Below, piece by piece: positions 58,879 through 64,000 of a stretch of 64,000 nucleotides of DNA. Source of the stretch: Phycisphaerales bacterium (lineage in GTDB: Bacteria; Planctomycetota; Phycisphaerae; Phycisphaerales; UBA1924); NCBI GenBank assembly GCA_027019265.1, contig JALUWX010000021.1, positions 1 to 64,000 of the forward strand, in the 5' to 3' direction. Position 1 is the first letter of the stretch; each line of letters begins with the position of its first letter. Made by a program: the position numbers and the translations under genes. A model generated the notes under the pieces. That model saw only the letters and a list, made by a program, of their open reading frames with translations. It had not been told where the DNA came from and searched no databases.

Positions 58879-60954
58879 ATGCGCACGACACCCCTCCTCC
58901 CGAAGCTTGTCGCGTTCGTTCTTCTTGCCCTCGCGCCCCAGGCGCTCGGATTCCAGGACGACACCCCCGAAACCAACCCGCCGAGCTCGGATCCGGATCC
59001 GATGTACCGAGCGCTCCAGCGCCCGGAGCTCGCCGGGGCGGACCTCGCGTCCCTGCGCGATCCGCAGGAGACGATCGAGCTCGATTTCACCCATCTCGGT
59101 GCGGGGATCGAGTCGCTCATCCTCCTCGACGAGTACGAGAGCGTTGAGGAGGTCGAGCACGTCGAGATCCAGGGACGACGGACCGACGCGCGGGGGGATC
59201 TCAACGCGGTTCCATTCGCCGCGCTCGCGATCGAGATCGATGGCGAGCTCGTCAGTCTGGGTGGGACCGAGAGCGCTCCGATCTGGGGCGAAGTCTCCCC
59301 CGGGGTGTTCGAAGCCCTGATCGTCGATGAATCCGGGACCCCGGTCCTCCGCCTCGTGCGCCGATTCGAGATCCGCGAAGGAAGGCACGGGTTCGTGCTC
59401 ACCCAGCGTGTCGAGAATCTCGACAGCGAGCCCCACACACTCCGTCTGATCTCCTCCGCGATGGTGGACATGCCCAAAGCGGAGAACGGCTACGCCGGCG
59501 ATCGCCGCCGATTCCGGGTCGGGTTCATGCGCGATCAAACGAGCCAAGGGGGGTCGCTTGTTGTGAGCGTGGATCCCGAGCTCGACGCGCGGACCAAGAT
59601 CCTCGGGTCCAAGATCCCCGATGTCAACGGGACGAAGCACTACGCCCAGTCCTCGTCGTTCTGGCCGAGCGAGAAAGCCTTGAAGCGCGGGGATCGGCTC
59701 TCCTGGCTCGCGTTCAACGATCGTTACTACTCCGTCATCCTTCACCCCGTGTTCGATCCTGCGAGCACGGACCAGGGGGATCGGCTCCTGTCCCCGGTGG
59801 TCGAGTCGATGGACCGGTTCGTCCTCGATTCCTACGCGAAGCCCGTCGATACGACGATCCTGATGAGCACGAAGAGCGCCGAGTTCCGTGTGGAGCCCGG
59901 TGCATCCCAATCGATCGAGCTCGGGGTGTACGCGGGTCCGCGGACCAAGCCCATCTTCGCGGATGATCCGGTGCTGGCCGCCCTCAGTCTCCCCGACATG
60001 GTCGTGTACAACATCGGTGGGTTCTGCGCGGGGTGCACCTTCGATTGGCTCACCCACATCCTCATCGAGGTTCTCCGGATCTTCCACTCGATGGTGGGGG
60101 ACTGGGCCGTCTCGATCATGCTCCTGGTGGTCCTCGTCCGCGCGTGTCTCCACCCCGTGACGCGCTGGTCCCAGATCCGGATGCAGCGTTTCAGTGTCCA
60201 GATGCAGTCCATGGGACCCAAGCAGAAGGCGCTGCGTGAGAAGTACAAGGACGATCCGAAGAAGCTCCAGGCGGAGATGACCAAGCTCTGGCGCGAAGAG
60301 GGGATCTCCCCTCTCGGGATGCTCGGGTGTCTCCCCATGATGCTCCAGTCCCCCGTGTGGATCGCGCTCTACGCGACCCTGTTCTTCGCCGTCGAGCTCA
60401 AGCACGAACCGGCGTTCTACGGGGTGTTCCAGTCGGTCTCGAACGGGTCCTGGCAGTTCCTCGCGGATCTCTCCGCCGCGGACCACGCGATCCCGCTCCC
60501 GAGCGCGATGCACTTCTCCTTCCCCCTCTGGGGAACGGTCCAGTCCATCAACCTGCTCCCGATCCTCCTCGGGTTCGTGTTCTTCGCGCACCAGAAGTTC
60601 CTGACCCCCCCGAGCACGGCGACCCTGACCCCGGAGCAGGAGTCCCAGCAGAAGATGATGAAGGTCATGATGGTGGTGATGTTCCCCGTCATGATGTACA
60701 CCGCGCCCTCCGGGCTCGCGCTGTACTTCATCACCAACTCGACCCTCGGGATCTTCGAGAGCAAATGGATCCGGGCGCACATGAAGAAGCACGGGATGCT
60801 CGAGATCGAGAACATCCGCGCGGAGAAAGCGAAGAAGGGGCCGGGTCTGATGCAGCGCCTGAACGAGGCCGCCGAAGCCCGGAAGCAGATCGAGAAGCGC
60901 GGCCCCGCGCCGATCAACCCCGCTTCGCGCGAGTTCCGGCGCAAGCAGAAGTGA
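58879..60954 (+). CDS. yidC: membrane protein insertase YidC
   Basis: YidC periplasmic domain, [83 protein letters not shown]. Confidence 0.95.
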   Translation: MRTTPLLPKLVAFVLLALAPQALGFQDDTPETNPPSSDPDPMYRALQRPELAGADLASLRDPQETIELDFTHLGAGIESLILLDEYESVEEVEHVEIQGRRTDARGDLNAVPFAALAIEIDGELVSLGGTESAPIWGEVSPGVFEALIVDESGTPVLRLVRRFEIREGRHGFVLTQRVENLDSEPHTLRLISSAMVDMPKAENGYAGDRRRFRVGFMRDQTSQGGSLVVSVDPELDARTKILGSKIPDVNGTKHYAQSSSFWPSEKALKRGDRLSWLAFNDRYYSVILHPVFDPASTDQGDRLLSPVVESMDRFVLDSYAKPVDTTILMSTKSAEFRVEPGASQSIELGVYAGPRTKPIFADDPVLAALSLPDMVVYNIGGFCAGCTFDWLTHILIEVLRIFHSMVGDWAVSIMLLVVLVRACLHPVTRWSQIRMQRFSVQMQSMGPKQKALREKYKDDPKKLQAEMTKLWREEGISPLGMLGCLPMMLQSPVWIALYATLFFAVELKHEPAFYGVFQSVSNGSWQFLADLSAADHAIPLPSAMHFSFPLWGTVQSINLLPILLGFVFFAHQKFLTPPSTATLTPEQESQQKMMKVMMVVMFPVMMYTAPSGLALYFITNSTLGIFESKWIRAHMKKHGMLEIENIRAEKAKKGPGLMQRLNEAAEARKQIEKRGPAPINPASREFRRKQK

Positions 60955-60961
60955 GCGCCCC

Positions 60962-62302
60962 ATGCCCACGGGTGGGACCATCGCGGCGATCGGATCCCCT
61001 CCGGGTCCCAGCGCTCACGCGCTGATCCGGATCTCAGGAGACGACACCCGGGCGTTGGTATCCGCGCTGTGCGGGCTCAAGACGTTCACCCGAGGGATCC
61101 ATCGAACCCGATTCTTGCTCAGTGATGATGTGTCGATCGGGTGCTGGGTTCTCGTGCTCGAAACCCCCAAGAGCTACACAGGGGAGGACAGCGCGGAGAT
61201 CCTGATGGTCGGATCCCCGATCATCCTCGATCGCGCGATGGCCCGGATCTGTGCGCACGACGGAGTCCGTCGCGCCGAGCCCGGGGAGTTCAGCGCCCGT
61301 GCGTACCTCAACGATCGGATCACCCTGGCGCAAGCGGAGGGTGTCGCGCTCCGGATCGGGGCGCGGACGAAGCACGCGCTCGACGCGAGCGACGAGCTCC
61401 TGTCCGGAGCGCACGGGGAGCGCTGCGCGTCGTGGGTCGATTCGATCGCGACGTGTCTGGCGCTGGTGGAGGCCGGGGTGGATTTCATCGATCAGGACGA
61501 TGTGGTCGCGATCGCGCCGAGCGATCTTGAGGCGCGGCTCCGTGTGGTCAGTGATCAGCTCGATTCCGAGCTCGGGTCGTCGAGCGGGTCTAGGGTCCGG
61601 GACGAGCGAGCCCGGGTGCTCCTGGTGGGCGCGCCCAACGCGGGGAAATCGACCCTGTTCAACGCGCTCCTCGGACGGGCCCGCTCGGTGGTGTCCGATG
61701 CGCCGGGGACCACGCGCGATCCGATCGAGGAGGTCCTCGATCTGGACCCGGATGCGCCCGGTTCGGGGTCGGTGACCCTCGTGGACCTCGCCGGGCTCGG
61801 TGAGCAGGGGATCGACCGGATCGATGAAGAAGCCCAGCGCCGGGCGCGAACAATGATCGGACGCGCGGACACCATCGTGTGGTGCGATCCAACAGGGCGT
61901 TTTGATCAACGATTCGCCGCGCCGGACCAAGCTCGGACGATCCGGGTCCGGACCAAAGCGGATCTCGTGATGGATGATCGGGGAGCCCCGCTCGTCGTGT
62001 GCGCCCTCGACGGGACGAATCTGGGCGCGCTGCGACGCGCGATCGCGGATTCGGTCGTCGACCGGGAGCGGATGGGGGCCGGGGCGATGGTCCCGCGGCA
62101 CAGAGCGGCGATCCGGAACGCGAGCACATCACTCGGGCTCGCGCTCGGGAACGTTGACCCGTCGGCCCATGATCTCGAGGACCCGGAGCTGGTCGCCGCC
62201 CATCTGCGCGAAGCGCTCGATGAGCTGGGGTCGCTCGTCGGCGAGGTCAGCGTCGAGGACGTTCTCGGACGGGTCTTCGCGACGTTCTGTGTGGGGAAGT
62301 GA
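60962..62302 (+). CDS. mnmE: tRNA modification GTPase MnmE
   Basis: [69 protein letters not shown]-terminal FCVGK. Confidence 0.94.
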   Translation: MPTGGTIAAIGSPPGPSAHALIRISGDDTRALVSALCGLKTFTRGIHRTRFLLSDDVSIGCWVLVLETPKSYTGEDSAEILMVGSPIILDRAMARICAHDGVRRAEPGEFSARAYLNDRITLAQAEGVALRIGARTKHALDASDELLSGAHGERCASWVDSIATCLALVEAGVDFIDQDDVVAIAPSDLEARLRVVSDQLDSELGSSSGSRVRDERARVLLVGAPNAGKSTLFNALLGRARSVVSDAPGTTRDPIEEVLDLDPDAPGSGSVTLVDLAGLGEQGIDRIDEEAQRRARTMIGRADTIVWCDPTGRFDQRFAAPDQARTIRVRTKADLVMDDRGAPLVVCALDGTNLGALRRAIADSVVDRERMGAGAMVPRHRAAIRNASTSLGLALGNVDPSAHDLEDPELVAAHLREALDELGSLVGEVSVEDVLGRVFATFCVGK

Positions 62303-62516
62303 GCGTTCGCGCACTCAGGGTGCAAACGGATTCCGCAATCGAATCCCGATTCCTCTCCTTGTGGATCCGGATCTCGGGGCTGACTCGGTCGCGCACGTCG
62401 GATCCGCAAGAACTGCGCCTCGGATGATCCTCATCATGAATCGGGGGATCGTGATCCCCGATCCATCCCGGCCGCGCTGCGTGGTTGGCGCATGGGATTC
62501 AGCGAAAGGACACGTT

Positions 62517-63002
62517 ATGGGGCTCCGACTCGGCGATCTGCTCGTGGAACGAGGCGAACTCACCCGTGAGCAGTGCGAAGCCATCTTCGAACAGCAGCGC
62601 GACTCGAACAAGCCCTTCGGGGTTCTGGCCGAGGAACTCTACGATGTCGATCCGTGCGCCGTCGAGGAGGCCTGGGCGATCCAGTATGCTGAGATCGCGC
62701 CGAGGGTGGATCCATCCAAAGTCGATGTGGAGCCCGAGGTGCTCGACACCATCGAGCGCCGACAAGCATGGCAGTTCGGGCTCATCCCCGTGGGGATCGA
62801 TGACTACGGGGTGGTGTTCGTGACCTCGATGGAGTGTCTCGCTCGCGCACTCCGCTTCGCCGGGTGGCGTGTGCTCTCCCCGTTCTCGTTCGTGATCTGT
62901 GAGCACAACACGCTGAGGATCGGGCTCGAGACCCACTACCCCATGCCCGGGATGAGCAAAGACCCGCTCGACTCGGGGTTCTCCCGTCCGTTTGCGGCGT
63001 AA
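62517..63002 (+). CDS. standalone GspE/PilB N-terminal (MshEN-like) domain protein
   Basis: LGDLLVERGELTREQCEAIFEQQRDSNKPFGVLAEEL...VEEAWAIQYAEI resembles the MshEN/GspE N-terminal fold; SD GCGAAAGGAC. Confidence 0.65.
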   Translation: MGLRLGDLLVERGELTREQCEAIFEQQRDSNKPFGVLAEELYDVDPCAVEEAWAIQYAEIAPRVDPSKVDVEPEVLDTIERRQAWQFGLIPVGIDDYGVVFVTSMECLARALRFAGWRVLSPFSFVICEHNTLRIGLETHYPMPGMSKDPLDSGFSRPFAA

Positions 63003-63030
63003 ACAGGGCGGAATCGCTGGGTGAGCGCAT

Positions 63031-63059
63031 GAAAAACGGGACCCGTCTCTGGGTCCCGT
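63031..63059 (-). terminator. Rho-independent terminator of the histone-like gene
   Basis: ACGGGACCC (63036-63044)/GGGTCCCGT (63051-63059), TTTTC on the minus strand after the stem. Confidence 0.85.
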
Positions 63060-63114
63060 CGAGTGCTGAAGCAACCCCGGCGATCCGTGCCGGAGCTTGG
63101 TGCTGATCGTGGGA

Positions 63115-63507
63115 TCAGCGGCGAGTCGCGCGACGCGCCGTGGCCTTGCGGCGGGTGGTCTTCTTCTTGGCCGTCTTCTTGCGAGCGGGCTTCTTCGCGG
63201 TCTTCTTGCGAGTCGCCTTCTTCTTCGTCGCTTTCTTCTTGGTGGCCTTCTTCTTCGTAGCCTTCTTCTTGGTGGCTTTTTTCTTGGTCGCCTTCTTCTT
63301 GGTGGCTTTTTTCTTCGTGGCCTTCTTCTTGGTCGCCTTCTTCTTGGCGGCCTTCTTGCGGGTGGCCTTCTTCTTCGTCACCTTCTTGGCGGCCTTCTTC
63401 TTGGTCGCCTTTTTCTTGGTGGCTTTCTTCTTGGTGGCCTTCTTGGCGGTCTTCTTGCGAGTCGCTTTTTTCTTGGTCGCTTTCTTGCGGGCGGCTTTCT
63501 TGGCCAT
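63115..63507 (-). CDS. Lys/Ala-rich histone H1-like DNA-binding protein
   Basis: MAKKAARKKATKKKATRKKTAKK...(KKATKKKA)n; start ATG 63507 chosen over the 287-aa ORF call. Confidence 0.8.
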   Translation of the reverse strand: MAKKAARKKATKKKATRKKTAKKATKKKATKKKATKKKAAKKVTKKKATRKKAAKKKATKKKATKKKATKKKATKKKATKKKATKKKATKKKATKKKATRKKTAKKPARKKTAKKKTTRRKATARRATRR

Positions 63508-64000
63508 GTCTGTTACTCCGTTCCGAACAGGTTGCTTCAAGGCGGGTCGGGCGTGTTCGGATTCCCGGGTCCGCACTCTTGTGAATAACTCGTGTAACTC
63601 ATCGGAGTCGCGAGCACTGTCACTTGAGCGGAGCGTGAGCACAAACACGATCCGCACGCACAGACTACTTGAATGCGCGCCAAGTTGCGCACTTTTTTGA
63701 ATCACACAACCCCAACACGACCACGCACTCACGCGCGCACACACACGACTCAGCACAGCGCACACGCGTGGATTCACACTCACGCGATACCGATTCGATC
63801 GTGTGTGTTGTGTGATCGGTCTCCGATCAACAACGAACACGCGAGATGCGCAGACGCGCGGATCAACTGTTTCCTTCACACCGATCGATCCCCCGAACGG
63901 GGAAAGGAACGGAGCACGTTCGCGGGAGAACGGGGCAATATCGCGTTTGTTTGTGAGAAAACGGGGCTCGTGCGCCATTCGGCGCTCACGCGCTTCAATG

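Noticed and set aside
58042-60981. 979-aa minus-strand ORF antisense to the metallophosphoesterase and yidC
   Set aside because: Lies wholly opposite two clearly recognised genes. Translation is composition-biased (RDEGHLV) with no recognisable motifs. Long antisense ORFs are expected from the codon bias of this high-GC DNA.
63140-63700. 186-aa plus-strand FLVAFFLVAFF hydrophobic repeat ORF
   Set aside because: Reverse complement of the Lys-codon repeats of the histone-like gene. It would look like a membrane protein only because AAG codons read as CTT on the other strand.
63690-63720. TGCGC-N8-GCGCA followed by CTTTTTTG, terminator-like
   Set aside because: Only a 5-bp stem and no plus-strand gene upstream to terminate; too weak to call.

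Overview
The window is a high-GC bacterial chromosome segment. Codon usage, GC-type dockerin proteins, H-X9-DG pseudopilins and a KATKKKA-type histone-like protein suggest a Planctomycetota, Phycisphaerae-like origin (inference). Most of it is ordinary chromosome: ribE, ruvC, an NtrC-type regulator, an HDOD-GGDEF-REC protein, purL, rnhA, a type IV pilus cluster, galE, an aldehyde dehydrogenase, an alpha-mannosidase/MFS/ROK operon, phenylalanine hydroxylase, tRNA-Ile(GAT), thiL, rnr, an ABC ATPase, two clpP paralogs, yidC, mnmE and a Lys-rich histone-like gene. The most interesting part is a roughly 15 kb accessory locus at 31.2-46.1 kb. It has six secreted proteins with GC-type dockerin tails all ending in AGCP, a seven-CXXCH cytochrome, a pseudopilin, a histidine kinase and a sigma-54 response regulator. 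I found two near-perfect sigma-54 -24/-12 promoters there, one before the cytochrome operon and one before a dockerin gene, plus recurrent TGGCCA motifs in its intergenic gaps. The response regulator is interrupted by an in-frame TAG between its AAA+ and Fis-HTH domains, and the frame is intact on both sides. Other subtle observations are a ClpP paralog with a predicted Ser-His-Asn triad, a probable ACG start codon on an SDR-DUF2867 gene, a 12-bp hairpin on the start codon of a SpoIIE phosphatase, and a tandem PurS-PurL fusion. No CRISPR arrays, rRNAs or transposons were recognised. All family calls come from reading motifs; no database search was run.
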